Shown: positions 38,122-47,668 of the stretch, in pieces
Position numbering within the stretch: position 1 is the stretch's first letter
Layout of the letters: each line of letters starts with the position of its first letter
NCBI GenBank assembly: GCA_040880525.1
Contig: JBBDIG010000019.1
Span: 1-64,000 of the forward strand
Reading direction: 5' to 3'
DNA: 64,000 nucleotides
Origin: Bacteroidia bacterium
GTDB lineage: Bacteria > Bacteroidota > Bacteroidia > CAILMK01 > JBBDIG01
Notes under the pieces: model-generated
Told to the model about the DNA's origin: nothing
Database searches by the model: none
What the model saw: only the letters and a program-made list of their open reading frames with translations
Program-made: the position numbers and the translations under genes

Positions 38122-38967
38122 TTATTCTGACAGCGTAAATGTACGGGTTGTTGAATTAAAAGGACCCGGTATAACATTTCCGTCCTCATCAATCAGTTCA
38201 ATCTTCACCGTGTTCTCTCCCATCGGCAAGCCTTCCATGGCGTAAGGCACCCAACGTGAAAGAATGAATTCGTTTCCATTGATCGTGGCTTTTACCTTGT
38301 TGCCATTCTGACCAAGTTCTACATTATGAAGATAAAAATCCAGCAACACCTTATCGGTTTGCTTTTTTCCTTTGTACTCGCCTTTCGGACGGCTGTAAAA
38401 AAGATGTGGATCATCCATGTTAAAATCAGGGCCACTTTTGCCATCGCCCACAGTAACTTGCCGCAACACCATCGCATTCTTATTTTTCAGGCTCATGTGG
38501 TATGACCGCGAAAGGAATGCAAGGACTACGTGCTTACCGGCTTCCATTTCCTTCTGAAATTGCGGACTATAATGAGCGGAATAAGGTCCGTTATTAATGA
38601 TGAGGTGGATGTGTTGTCCATCGGGCGAATTGGCCAGACCCATCTGATCTGCATCAGGAGTTTGCTCCCCCAAGTTGTAGTCTGAAACCTCAAACGTATA
38701 ATTGATTTTTCCGGGTTCCAGTGCCGCTCCGTCTGCAGGCTCGTTCAGTTTCAGGCTCGCATTTTCAAATTGCTTTGCCCCCTTTACGATGGAAAGCGTA
38801 ATCCCGCCTTGTTCCATAGAATTGCCACGGAAGACATTATCCATTCCAGGGCTGTCCACCGCCATTGTCTCACCTCTTTCATCTTCATCCTTCACCTTTT
38901 CTGGCGAATCGCAAGAGGCAAAAAAGATCAGGTTCAGCATCATCATCAGATAAATAGTCGTCTTCAT
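38122..38967 (-). CDS. Hypothetical lipoprotein
   Basis: The product is 281 residues. A type II signal peptide ends in the lipobox FFASC (Cys19), followed by DSPEKVKDEDERG. The mature part has a beta-rich region with PADGAALEPGKINYTFEV, a DGQHIHLIINNGPY segment and EAGKHVVLAFLSRSYHMSLKN, recalling small beta-sandwich proteins that act as copper/phosphate-type or peptide-binding domains, but I cannot fix the family. It is probably attached to the inner leaflet of the outer membrane or the cell surface. It has its own promoter (TACTTTTG at 39036) and a strong terminator, so it is a single-gene unit. Confidence 0.8.
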   Translation of the reverse strand: MKTTIYLMMMLNLIFFASCDSPEKVKDEDERGETMAVDSPGMDNVFRGNSMEQGGITLSIVKGAKQFENASLKLNEPADGAALEPGKINYTFEVSDYNLGEQTPDADQMGLANSPDGQHIHLIINNGPYSAHYSPQFQKEMEAGKHVVLAFLSRSYHMSLKNKNAMVLRQVTVGDGKSGPDFNMDDPHLFYSRPKGEYKGKKQTDKVLLDFYLHNVELGQNGNKVKATINGNEFILSRWVPYAMEGLPMGENTVKIELIDEDGNVIPGPFNSTTRTFTLSE

Positions 38968-39035
38968 AATTGAAATTTATTGGTTGTTGAAATTCAGTAC
39001 GGTTTATAATCAGTGAGTGTACAATATGTTCAGTG

Positions 39036-39043
39036 CAAAAGTA
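39036..39043 (-). promoter_or_regulatory. Probable -7 box of the lipoprotein gene
   Basis: The minus strand reads TTTACTTTTGCACTG; TACTTTTG fits TAnnTTTG and lies about 70 bp upstream of the start at 38967. A -33 TTTG was not found. Confidence 0.4.
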
Positions 39044-39103
39044 AACACAGCGGGGTGTTGTAATTTTTACTTCTTTTGAACAATGCTATGCAAATAAATT
39101 CTA

Positions 39104-40171
39104 ATGGAAGAAGAAATCAAGGATCAGGAACCGGGCGGGGAGAATGATGAATTATATGAGCATTATCGTATAAAGGTAGATCGCGGCCAACAGCCCCTGC
39201 GGATTGACCGGTACCTGACGCAGCGTATCCAGAACGTGAGCCGCAATCGCCTGCAGAATGCAGCAAAAGCAGATTGCATCCTGGTGAATGGCGAGGCGGT
39301 GAAATCTAATTATAAAGTGAAGCCTCTTGATGAAGTTTCGATCGTATTGCCGGAGCCGCCTCGGGATAAAGAAGTTTACCCGGAAAATATTCCGCTGGAT
39401 ATTATTTATGAAGATGAACATCTCCTCGTTTTGAATAAAGCTGCCGGAATGGTGGTGCATCCGGGTTTTAATAATTATACCGGTACGCTGGTCAATGCCC
39501 TGGTTTATCATTTCGATAATCTTCCCACCCATGCAAATGGCGAAATCCGTCCCGGCCTGGTTCACCGGATAGACAAGGACACTACGGGCGTAATGGTGGT
39601 GGCGAAGGAAGAATATGCCATGAGTTTTCTGGCCCGCCAGTTTTTCGACCACAGCATAGAACGCGCCTATACTGCGCTGGTGTGGGGCGATGTTGCAGAA
39701 GATAGCGGCACCATTCGCGGAAACCTGGGCCGGAGCAAGCATGACAGGCGAATGAGCCAGGTTTATCAGGAAGAGGAAATTGGCAAACCTGCCGTTACGC
39801 ACTACAAAGTGCTGGAGCGATTCACCTGGGTAACGCTGGTAGAATGCCGCCTGGAAACAGGCCGTACACACCAGATTCGTGCACACATGCGCTACCTCGG
39901 CCATCCCCTTTTTGCTGATGAACTTTATGGAGGAATGCGCCTCCTGGCCGGTACGCCCACTTCCAGGTACAAGCAGTTCATTGAAAATTGCTTCAAGCTG
40001 TTGCCACGGCAGGCGCTGCACGCCCGGTCGCTTGGATTTATCCATCCGCACTCCAAAAAGCATCTGCACTTTGAGCAAGCGCTGCCACAGGATATGCAGG
40101 CCGTGATAGAAAAATGGCGTACCTACATTAATGCAAAATTTGGAGATGCCAGGCAAACAGAAGACAACTGA
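39104..40171 (+). CDS. RluA-family 23S rRNA pseudouridine synthase (RluD-like)
   Basis: The product is 355 residues. It converts uridines of rRNA to pseudouridine. An N-terminal S4 RNA-binding domain (about 30-95, RIDRYLTQRIQNVSRNRLQNAAKA) precedes the catalytic domain, with the signature HRIDKDTTGVMVVAK and catalytic Asp157, and the later RTHQIRAHMRYLGHPL. S4 plus this length fits RluD (helix 69 of 23S rRNA), though RluC cannot be excluded from sequence alone. Cytoplasmic. Confidence 0.93.
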   Translation: MEEEIKDQEPGGENDELYEHYRIKVDRGQQPLRIDRYLTQRIQNVSRNRLQNAAKADCILVNGEAVKSNYKVKPLDEVSIVLPEPPRDKEVYPENIPLDIIYEDEHLLVLNKAAGMVVHPGFNNYTGTLVNALVYHFDNLPTHANGEIRPGLVHRIDKDTTGVMVVAKEEYAMSFLARQFFDHSIERAYTALVWGDVAEDSGTIRGNLGRSKHDRRMSQVYQEEEIGKPAVTHYKVLERFTWVTLVECRLETGRTHQIRAHMRYLGHPLFADELYGGMRLLAGTPTSRYKQFIENCFKLLPRQALHARSLGFIHPHSKKHLHFEQALPQDMQAVIEKWRTYINAKFGDARQTEDN

Positions 40172-40176
40172 ACAAT

Positions 40177-40220
40177 CATGCATAATTCATAACTCATAAC
40201 TCATAATTCATCATTCAATT
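40177..40220 (+). repeat. Short AT-rich direct repeats (CATAATTCATAACTCATAAC)
   Basis: The 44 bp between two genes is made of near-perfect 7-10 bp copies of CATAATT / CATAACT. It looks like slipped-strand simple repeat DNA. No function is claimed. Confidence 0.5.
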
Positions 40221-40224
40221 AACT

Positions 40225-42057
40225 ATGGTGCTCGAAACGCTGGACTGGCTGCTGATCGGACTTTTTGTAGCCATCACTCTTTTTGTCGGACTTAAATTCG
40301 CTGGACGGGCGGGCCAAAGCCTTGGGGAATTTTTCCTGAGCGGGCGCAAACTCACCTGGTATGTCGCAGGCTTCAGCATGGTAGCCACCACTTTCGCAGC
40401 CGATACTCCGCTCTACGTAACCGAGGAAGTAGGGCAAAACGGCATTTCAGGAAATTGGCTCTGGTGGAACATGCTCATTGGCGGAATGCTTACTACTTTT
40501 TTCTTTGCCCGCTTGTGGCGCAGGGCCGGAATCCTGACGGATCTGGAATTTATAGAATTGCGGTATGGCGGCAAACCGGCCGCTTTCCTCCGTGGGTTCA
40601 AATCAGTTTATTTGGGACTGCTGATGAATGCCGTGATCATTGCCTGGGTAAATGTGGCGCTGGCCAGCATTCTCCATGTTTTTTTCAATATTCCTGAAGA
40701 AGAAACGATATGGTACGTGGGCGGGGCGATGGTATTTGTAGCCGCATATTCCTCTCTTGCCGGGTTGTGGGGCATTGCCATCAACGATTTCATTCAGTTT
40801 GCCATTGCCATTACCGGTTGCATTGTGTTGGCCATCCTGGTTGTTAATTCCGAACAGATCGGGGGAATTGCAGGATTGCAGGCCAAGCTTCCCGAATCTA
40901 CGCTCAACTTTCTTCCCACCCTCGGAGGGGGTGATGGCGGTATGCAAAATCTTTCCATTGGTATTGCAGGATTTATCGCCTTTGTGGGGGTGCAGTGGTG
41001 GGCAAGCTGGTATCCCGGTTCTGAGCCCGGTGGAGGCGGCTACGTGGCGCAACGGATGATGAGCGCCAAAGACGAGAGAAGCTCTCAGATGGCCACTCTT
41101 TTCTTCCAGATTGCGCATTATTGTATACGCTCCTGGCCCTGGATTTTGGTCGGCCTGTGCGTCATTGTTCTCTATCCTGAACTGGAGGATGAAAACCGCA
41201 GGCTCGGCTATGTATATGCCATGAGAGATTTCCTGCCGGCCGGGCTCAAAGGGCTTCTCCTCGTTACTTTCCTGGCGGCATACATGAGCACCATTTCTAC
41301 ACAGCTTAACTGGGGTACTTCCTACCTTATCAATGACCTCTATAAAAGATTTCTCAAACCATCCATAAATTTTGCTTCTGAAAAACAAGGCGATGCCCAT
41401 TATGTCGCGGCCAGCCGTATCGGAACGCTGCTGTTGATGGTATTTGCTTTCTACATCACCACGCAAGTTACTACAATAAAGAGTGCCTGGGAATTCATCA
41501 TCCAGGGAAGTGCGGGCATGGGACTGGTGCTGATCCTGCGCTGGTATTGGTGGCGCATCAACGCCTGGAGCGAAATTGTAGCGACTGTTACACCTCTCCT
41601 CGCTTACGGCTTGTTAAAGCTGTGGGAATACTTTGTCTGGCAAAACTGGAAATTGGCTCACGGAAAAGACGAAATGGCAACAGCGGCTTTCGAAAGTGAA
41701 TATTGGTATTTTACCTTCCCCTACAGTTTTTTTATCACGGTTGCTGTGGCAACTGTAGCCTGGATCATCGCCACTTATATGACGAAACCGGAAAAACCGG
41801 AATTGCTGCGAAGTTTCTATGACAGGGTGCAGCCGGGAGGAAACTGGGGTCCGGTAGCCACCACTGAGGAAGCGAAAACCGGTGGCATCGGGTATCAATT
41901 GCTATCCTGGCTCAGCGGAATTGCCATGACGTATGCACTCCTTTTTCTGGTGGGGAATGTGATTTTCCAGCGGTGGGAAGCCGCCCTGATTACTGCGGCA
42001 ATTGCCATTGCAGGATTCATTGGCCTGCGAATCGGACTGGGTAAGAGCCGGAATTAA
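40225..42057 (+). CDS. Sodium:solute symporter (SSS family)
   Basis: The product is 610 residues with about 14 hydrophobic segments. The opening LDWLLIGLFVAITLFVGLKFAG... and SLGEFFLSGRKLTWYVAGFSMVATTFAADTP are typical of SSS transporters, which couple inward Na+ flow to uptake of sugars, amino acids or related solutes. Asn/Ser-rich residues in the AYMSTISTQLNWGTSYLINDLYKRF segment belong to the Na+ site region of this family. The substrate is unknown. An SSS-type carrier of this size with a C-terminal soluble stretch is common in Bacteroidota. Confidence 0.92.
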   Translation: MVLETLDWLLIGLFVAITLFVGLKFAGRAGQSLGEFFLSGRKLTWYVAGFSMVATTFAADTPLYVTEEVGQNGISGNWLWWNMLIGGMLTTFFFARLWRRAGILTDLEFIELRYGGKPAAFLRGFKSVYLGLLMNAVIIAWVNVALASILHVFFNIPEEETIWYVGGAMVFVAAYSSLAGLWGIAINDFIQFAIAITGCIVLAILVVNSEQIGGIAGLQAKLPESTLNFLPTLGGGDGGMQNLSIGIAGFIAFVGVQWWASWYPGSEPGGGGYVAQRMMSAKDERSSQMATLFFQIAHYCIRSWPWILVGLCVIVLYPELEDENRRLGYVYAMRDFLPAGLKGLLLVTFLAAYMSTISTQLNWGTSYLINDLYKRFLKPSINFASEKQGDAHYVAASRIGTLLLMVFAFYITTQVTTIKSAWEFIIQGSAGMGLVLILRWYWWRINAWSEIVATVTPLLAYGLLKLWEYFVWQNWKLAHGKDEMATAAFESEYWYFTFPYSFFITVAVATVAWIIATYMTKPEKPELLRSFYDRVQPGGNWGPVATTEEAKTGGIGYQLLSWLSGIAMTYALLFLVGNVIFQRWEAALITAAIAIAGFIGLRIGLGKSRN

Positions 42058-42073
42058 ATCAGACTTAAATGCT

Positions 42074-42105
42074 GGCGATTTCGGTCTTTCCCAATAATCG
42101 CCTTT
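42074..42105 (+). terminator. Possible terminator of the symporter gene
   Basis: A 6-bp stem GGCGAT / ATCGCC with a 17-nt loop and a short TTT tail lies 17 bp after the stop. It is weak. Confidence 0.3.
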
Positions 42106-42152
42106 GAATCTTATTCCAGAAGCATGAAAATTTCTAATTCCAGGCACCTGTT

Positions 42153-42275
42153 TTAATACTGAAGAGCGCCCCTGTTACGTTCGCGGAATTTGCGAAAAAT
42201 GTATCGTGCCGCCAACAGAAGTCCGGCACTATATACAAAAGAGACCAAAAGGGAGCAGAGTATAATAAGGATCAT
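42153..42275 (-). CDS. Possible 40-residue membrane microprotein
   Basis: In the 393-bp gap between the symporter and the TlpA-like gene, an ATG at 42275 opens a 40-codon frame on the minus strand. The product starts MILIILCSLLVSFVYSAGLLL, a single membrane span, followed by a strongly basic tail (RYIFRKFRERNRGALQY). This 'span plus positive tail' form is typical of real small inner-membrane proteins. No clear ribosome site is seen, which is normal in this phylum. The remaining bases of the gap hold only promoter and terminator signals. Confidence 0.4.
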   Translation of the reverse strand: MILIILCSLLVSFVYSAGLLLAARYIFRKFRERNRGALQY

Positions 42276-42396
42276 AGTAGTGTGTTTTTATCTCGATTTC
42301 AAAGCGCTAAATTAAATTAAGCCGAAGCACGGGTAAATCCAAAAAGCGCCATATCCTTACATATGATGTGATTTCAGGTTGAATGTCCGGCAAAAT

Positions 42397-42404
42397 TATA
42401 TTTG
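42397..42404 (+). promoter_or_regulatory. Probable -7 box of the TlpA-like gene
   Basis: TATATTTG fits TAnnTTTG, 47 bp before the ATG at 42451; a GTTGA segment about 18 bp upstream may be a weak -33 element. Confidence 0.4.
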
Positions 42405-42450
42405 AAAGAATTTTTCCGGCTTAAGATTATTAACCAAACTCCATATTAAT

Positions 42451-43911
42451 ATGAAAATTTACACGCTCATTTTTAGCATACTATTCTTGTCCTTTAACGC
42501 TGCGGCCGTTGAACCCAATGTCTGGTTTTCCGGCAAAATAAAAAAGTACGCAGGAGATTCCCTGTACCTTAAAGGCCAGAATACCTATGAAAGCCTAATC
42601 ACCGAACATCAGGAAATAATGGCCGTAAAAGCCGGAAAGGATGGTTCCTTTCAATTTGCCTTTCACACCGATTGGATAACTGAGCTGCATCTCTACTCAG
42701 AGAAGGGAATTATCCTCTTTGATATTTATTTGGGTCCTGGAGATTCGCTGTTTCTGGAGGTTAGAAAAGGATTGTTCAAAACAAAGCAAAGCTATCGTGG
42801 CAATGCCGCGCAGATGAATGCTTCCAGAACTCAATTTGTAGATCGGTTCTTTCGAACTGCAAAGGCGATGATTTACTATCAGAGTTACAGCGAAATGAGC
42901 CTCGATAACTTCAATCATTTTATAGATGAAAGAAGGCAGGACCAGCTTCAGTTTTGGGATAGCCTGAATGAATCCGGAATTGTATCTGCGGTGCATTCCG
43001 ATTTTATGAAGCAGGATATAAATCAGAGATGGGCTATTGATAAACTGCAGTATCTCTGGAGGCACCCAATGTCCAAAGGATCGGGCACATCAATTTTTCC
43101 GGAACCGGGCTACTATGCTTTTTTAGATGAGGCAGGGCTTTACGCAGATTCTTCTGTCTATCTCGGTTCCTATTATTCGCTGCTGAATGCTTTCAGCACC
43201 AATTTATTGTCGCGTGGCGCAAACGAGGTAAAAGAGGATGAAGAAAAACATAAAAAGATCTTTGAAAATCAGTTTATATATAAGGCTAAAGAAGGAGAGA
43301 AATTACTGGCTGGCCCAAACCGGGATGCATTTTATGCACATCAGGTAGAAATGCTCACGCAGGCCGAATGGATTGCTGATAGCGAGGAATTGGATTTATT
43401 GCTTGCCATGTATTATCAGAAAGAAACGAGTCCGGCCTTTTCAAATGTGATTGAAGCAATAGCCGGTAATTTCCGGGCAGGACTGGCCGAAGAGATCACA
43501 CCTTCCTTTGTAGTAAAAAATTTAAAAGGTGCGCCAATTTCCATTTCAGATTTCCGTGGAAGTGTGGTATATCTGGACTTCTGGGCTACAAACTGCGCTC
43601 CCTGCATCAAGGCTATCCCGGAGAGCAACCTGCTGCAGGAGCAGTTGAAAGATGAAGATGTTGTATTCCTCATCATTGCATTTGATACAGACAGTAAGCT
43701 CTGGGAAAAAATGGTAAAGGACAAAGCATTTTCCGGCACGCATGGGATTACACCTAATCAGGCTACCCGTGAATATCTCTATAAGACATTTAACTTTCGC
43801 GGTTATCCCCGATACGCCATAATTGGCAAGGATGGTAAACTCAAAACTATGAATGCGCCCGGCCCAGGGAAAGAGGCATTAAATAAAATAAAGGAGGAAT
43901 TAACGAGGTAA
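42451..43911 (+). CDS. TlpA-like thiol-disulfide oxidoreductase
   Basis: The product is 486 residues with a signal peptide (MKIYTLIFSILFLSFNAAAV). A long N-terminal part (about 20-345) has no recognised domain except beta-rich sequence like the DUF4369 region found in such proteins. The C-terminal 140 residues form a thioredoxin fold with the active site WATNCAPC (Cys382, Cys385), a cis-Pro in FRGYPRYAI and a GAPISISDFRG opening. It acts in the periplasm, reducing or resorting disulfides. Its frame ends inside a 9-bp stem that also lies between it and the convergent DUF2723 gene. Confidence 0.9.
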   Translation: MKIYTLIFSILFLSFNAAAVEPNVWFSGKIKKYAGDSLYLKGQNTYESLITEHQEIMAVKAGKDGSFQFAFHTDWITELHLYSEKGIILFDIYLGPGDSLFLEVRKGLFKTKQSYRGNAAQMNASRTQFVDRFFRTAKAMIYYQSYSEMSLDNFNHFIDERRQDQLQFWDSLNESGIVSAVHSDFMKQDINQRWAIDKLQYLWRHPMSKGSGTSIFPEPGYYAFLDEAGLYADSSVYLGSYYSLLNAFSTNLLSRGANEVKEDEEKHKKIFENQFIYKAKEGEKLLAGPNRDAFYAHQVEMLTQAEWIADSEELDLLLAMYYQKETSPAFSNVIEAIAGNFRAGLAEEITPSFVVKNLKGAPISISDFRGSVVYLDFWATNCAPCIKAIPESNLLQEQLKDEDVVFLIIAFDTDSKLWEKMVKDKAFSGTHGITPNQATREYLYKTFNFRGYPRYAIIGKDGKLKTMNAPGPGKEALNKIKEELTR

Positions 43912-43923
43912 ATCCCTCCTTTA
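43889..43923. terminator. Convergent (shared) terminator-like hairpin
   Basis: A perfect 9-bp stem TAAAGGAGG / CCTCCTTTA with a 17-nt loop overlaps the TlpA-like stop codon. On the minus strand it is followed by ATTTTATTTAA, so it suits the DUF2723 gene best; on the plus strand it is followed by TCATCATTTAATG. Confidence 0.5.
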
Positions 43924-43958
43924 TCATCATTTAATGATTTGTCTTAAAAATCCTTTCG

Positions 43959-46900
43959 CTAAGGTAATGACGGTGTGGTGCCGGAATAGCGGTCGAGGTC
44001 GGCCTGCATTCTTTCTGCAAATGCAGTTTGCCCGGCATCCTGTGCCATACGAACCAGGGAGCGCAATCCGTAAAGATTCCGCTGAATATCTTCCTGAGCC
44101 TCCTGCCTTTTTCCCGGATCGAGCGCCATGAGGTAATTCAGCTCATCTGTGTAGATAAAGTGCAGCCGTTCTGCCACTTCCTGGCCTTTCTCCTCTGCAT
44201 CGGCAGTATAGTAAAGTTCTACGATGGGGATCATAAATACATCATAAGGTACATTGCGTTCCGGCAGCACTTCCAGAGAACGGTCAAGCACTTCAATCGC
44301 CCTTTCATTTTTATTCTCCACAATAAGGGCTCTGGCAAGGCGCGCGAAAACGTTCCTGAGGTTTACGCATTGGCGCTCCAATACATTATCAACATAGAGC
44401 TCTTCTTCGTCAAGCCGGCCCCATTGAAACTTATTCATTACGTTGTCATACATCAGGTCCGTATTTATGCGGCCAGTTTGCTGATCGTAATTCTGTTCAT
44501 TTTTAATGGGTACGAGCCGGTAAGTCAATCCTTCCAGTTGGAAATAGTCAGTCATATTAATATACGCATCTGAACCGGTAGTAATGGCAAAATATATCGG
44601 CCTTTCCCAGTCATTGGTCGCTATAAGGTCGAGCACCACCAAGTCATTTTTCATCAGGGTATTCTTGCCCAGATCCCATTGCATAGAACTTACGATCTTA
44701 TCCGCGAGTTCAGCAGGCACGGTGCCATTGTCAATTACCTTCTGCTTGTTTACCGGAACACTTACCTTTTTAGTAGGGAAGTAGTAAATGGATTTTCCCG
44801 AAGCCACAGGAACCATCGTTTTCGGATTGTCATCAGCAATAAATTCGATCATTTGTTTCAGATCAACGTAGCGATCTTTTGCAATGCCGAGCTGCGGGTT
44901 TTCGTAATGAATCACATAATCACGGGTACCCTGCCGCAACTGATCAGGCGTAAATGAAAGTTTCAAACCTTTGGATTCGTTGAAATCCTGCCGCATCTGA
45001 TGCACATACCAGCTTGTGTTGAGCAGGCTCAGGTTAATCACACGCACGTCCGTTCTGATTCCCAATACTTCCTGATCGAACCATACCGGGTATGTATCAT
45101 TATCTCCGTTGGTAAATAATACGGCATCCTGCGCACAGCTTTGCAGGTAATTGTTGGCATAATCCCTTGAGGTAAAGCGGCCGGAACGATCATGGTCATC
45201 CCAGGTTTGGCTCACCATCTGGATGGGAACAAGGATGCCCAAAACTGATGCAATGAGAGCGGCTGGCGCCCATCCCGTTCGTTTGCGAAGCAGATCAGCT
45301 ATGAACAATACGCCCAGGCCAATCCATATTGCAAATACATAGAAAGAGCCTACGAAAGCATAATCCCGCTCCCGTGGCTGCAATGGTGGCATATTCAGGT
45401 AGACCCCGATGGCAATCCCCGTCATCACAAAAAAGATCAGTACTACTGCAAAACTGTGTTTGTCCCGGCTGTAATGATAAGCCATGCCCAGAAGACCCAG
45501 GATAAAAGGTAAAAAGAAATACAAATTCCGTCCTTTATCGGTCTTCATATTATAGGGCAAGTCCTTTTGCGGTCCTACCCTTCCTTTATCCATGAATTCA
45601 ATACCGCTGATCCAGTTTCCATTGTTAAACTCACCATGTCCCTGGATGTCATTTTGCCGGCCAATAAAATTCCAGGCGAAATACCTCCAGTACATGTGGC
45701 CCATTTGATATGTAAAGAAGAAGTGAAGATTCTCCTTGATAAAATTCGGTTTTCGATCCCCCTGAATTTGCGACCAATTCTTATAGAAGTTAGCATGATG
45801 CTGCTGAGGACTCCACATTCGCGGAAATACAGTCATGTCTGCCTCATTGTATTGTGGAATGACCTTATTATCAGGAACCACTACGTATTCGTCATCTCCT
45901 TTGAAATACTCATCTTCATAATCGTATTCCCTGACCCCTGCATTGTACCAGGGCCCCCTTACAAGCGGCAATTCTCCGTACTGCTCCCGTTTCAAGTATG
46001 AAATAAAGCTGAACACATCCTCCGGGTCTCCCATATCAATGGGAGGATTGGCTGCGGAACGAATTACTACCATAACATTGCTGGTATAGCCAATCATTAC
46101 TACGGTAAGTGCAATGAGCGCATTATGCAGGGCCACCATCTCCTTCTTGCGGGTGTAATAAAGGCCATAAGCCAGTGCTCCCGTCAGTATCACGAAAAAG
46201 AAAACCGCCCCTGACCAAAATGGCAGTCCCATCGAATTCACAAATACGAGTTCCACTTTTGAGGCTATCGTTGGGATTAATTGTATGACCCCAATTTGAA
46301 TCACGCCAAGTGCCACCAGGCCAAAGAGGCCGGTAATGATGATGCCTTTGACGGAAGGCTTATAAAGCCGGAAGTAATAAATATATGCCAGGGCGGGAAT
46401 AACCAGGAGTCCTAAAAGGTGGACGCCAATGGCCAGTCCCACTAAATAAGCTATAAATATGAGCCAGCGCACTGAGTGTTTTTCATAAGCCCGTCTTTCC
46501 CATTTCAGCATAAGCCAGAAAACGATGGCAGTGAAGAAAGATGAAAGGGCATAAACCTCTCCTTCTACGGCTGAAAACCAGAACGAATCACTCCAGGTAT
46601 AAGCCAGGCCGCCTACTATACCGGCACCCATTATGGCGATTAAAGTCCCTTGGCTGAGTTGAATTTTATCCTTTGCGAGCAGTCTCCATGCAATGGCGGT
46701 AATGGTCCAGAAAAGGAAGAGGATGGAGAATGCACTTGCCAGGGCAGATGAGGCATTTACCATCACCGGTACCAGGCTCTTATCCCCCATGATGTCTGCC
46801 ACCAAAGTAAACATCCGGTTCAGCATCAGGAAAAAGGGTGCTCCGGGAGAGTGTACTACCTGCAGCTTGTAAGAGGCCGAAATGAACTCTCCTGTGTCCC

Positions 46901-47012
46901 ACAAGCTGGTTGTAGGTTCGATGGTAGCAAGATAAGTAAAAGCTGCTATGGCAAATACGACCCAGCCCGTTACATTATTGATGAGGTTAAAGCGTTTAAC
47001 CGAAATTTCCAT
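43959..47012 (-). CDS. DUF2723 membrane protein, putative protein O-mannosyltransferase
   Basis: The product is 1,017 residues. The N-terminal half has about 12 membrane spans and the family opening LATIEPTTSLWDTGEFISASYKLQVVHSPGAP, whose Asp and Glu resemble the catalytic pair of GT-C glycosyltransferases. A periplasmic part of about 400 residues follows. Animal TMEM260, a member of the same family, O-mannosylates proteins; I infer a related role here, perhaps on secreted surface proteins. It is a single gene, convergent with the TlpA-like gene and upstream of (not joined to) the rpsF operon. Confidence 0.88.
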   Translation of the reverse strand: MEISVKRFNLINNVTGWVVFAIAAFTYLATIEPTTSLWDTGEFISASYKLQVVHSPGAPFFLMLNRMFTLVADIMGDKSLVPVMVNASSALASAFSILFLFWTITAIAWRLLAKDKIQLSQGTLIAIMGAGIVGGLAYTWSDSFWFSAVEGEVYALSSFFTAIVFWLMLKWERRAYEKHSVRWLIFIAYLVGLAIGVHLLGLLVIPALAYIYYFRLYKPSVKGIIITGLFGLVALGVIQIGVIQLIPTIASKVELVFVNSMGLPFWSGAVFFFVILTGALAYGLYYTRKKEMVALHNALIALTVVMIGYTSNVMVVIRSAANPPIDMGDPEDVFSFISYLKREQYGELPLVRGPWYNAGVREYDYEDEYFKGDDEYVVVPDNKVIPQYNEADMTVFPRMWSPQQHHANFYKNWSQIQGDRKPNFIKENLHFFFTYQMGHMYWRYFAWNFIGRQNDIQGHGEFNNGNWISGIEFMDKGRVGPQKDLPYNMKTDKGRNLYFFLPFILGLLGMAYHYSRDKHSFAVVLIFFVMTGIAIGVYLNMPPLQPRERDYAFVGSFYVFAIWIGLGVLFIADLLRKRTGWAPAALIASVLGILVPIQMVSQTWDDHDRSGRFTSRDYANNYLQSCAQDAVLFTNGDNDTYPVWFDQEVLGIRTDVRVINLSLLNTSWYVHQMRQDFNESKGLKLSFTPDQLRQGTRDYVIHYENPQLGIAKDRYVDLKQMIEFIADDNPKTMVPVASGKSIYYFPTKKVSVPVNKQKVIDNGTVPAELADKIVSSMQWDLGKNTLMKNDLVVLDLIATNDWERPIYFAITTGSDAYINMTDYFQLEGLTYRLVPIKNEQNYDQQTGRINTDLMYDNVMNKFQWGRLDEEELYVDNVLERQCVNLRNVFARLARALIVENKNERAIEVLDRSLEVLPERNVPYDVFMIPIVELYYTADAEEKGQEVAERLHFIYTDELNYLMALDPGKRQEAQEDIQRNLYGLRSLVRMAQDAGQTAFAERMQADLDRYSGTTPSLP

Positions 47013-47149
47013 AGGTTTTAAAATTAAGGGCCGAAATTATAAAATAAAATTACGGTACAGGGATTTGATTTTAAAGATTGACTATGAGGCGAAGTGTTCA
47101 ACGGTTTCAGGATTGTACCTGTTATAGTAAATCAAATTTGCAGGTGGCA

Positions 47150-47188
47150 AAAAAAAGGTGTCTGAACTTGTATTCAAACACCTTTTTT
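47150..47188 (-). terminator. Terminator of the rpsF-rpsR-rplI operon
   Basis: The stem AAAAAAGGTGT / ACACCTTTTTT has A/T runs on both sides and lies 19 bp beyond the rplI stop on the minus strand. It could also stop transcripts coming the other way. Confidence 0.75.
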
Positions 47189-47206
47189 CTCTCATTGCGG
47201 ATAAAA

Positions 47207-47659
47207 TCAAATTTCCTTCTCCGCTACAACGTTTAATTCTACTGTGGCTTCTATGTCGCGGTGTACCTGTACTTTAGCATGATAAGTTCCCAGGTTCTTT
47301 ATTTCTTCCACCACTGAGATTTTCTTCCTGTCCACTTCAAATCCCTGGAGCTTGAGTGCGTGAGATACCTGAAGTGTAGTGATGGATCCGAAAATCTTCC
47401 CACTGGTGCCTGTTTTTGCCGGAATGGTGATCTTGGCTTCATTCAGCTTCGCAGCTACTTCCTGAGCCTCAGTCACCACCTTTTCGCGTTTGTGGGTAGC
47501 CTGGCGCTGATTTTCTTCCACCATTTTCTTGTTGGCCTTATTAGCCGTAATGGCCTTACCTCCGGGAATCAGGAAATTTCGTGCATAACCTGCCTTCACC
47601 GTTACCACATCTCCTTCATATCCGAGCTGCGGTATTTCTTCCAATAATATGATTTCCAT
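47207..47659 (-). CDS. rplI: 50S ribosomal protein L9
   Basis: The product is 150 residues. The N-terminal domain MEIILLEEIPQLGYEGDVVTVKAGYARNFLIP holds the L9 signature and binds 23S rRNA domain V; a connecting helix and the C-terminal domain follow. Last gene of the rpsF-rpsR-rplI operon (9 bp after rpsR). Confidence 0.97.
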   Translation of the reverse strand: MEIILLEEIPQLGYEGDVVTVKAGYARNFLIPGGKAITANKANKKMVEENQRQATHKREKVVTEAQEVAAKLNEAKITIPAKTGTSGKIFGSITTLQVSHALKLQGFEVDRKKISVVEEIKNLGTYHAKVQVHRDIEATVELNVVAEKEI

Positions 47660-47668
47660 TCTTCCTGT

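Noticed and set aside
39152-40183. 343-codon minus-strand frame opposite the pseudouridine synthase gene
   Set aside because: The plus strand encodes a clear RluA-family enzyme with all motifs; the antisense frame has no recognisable domain and no promoter.
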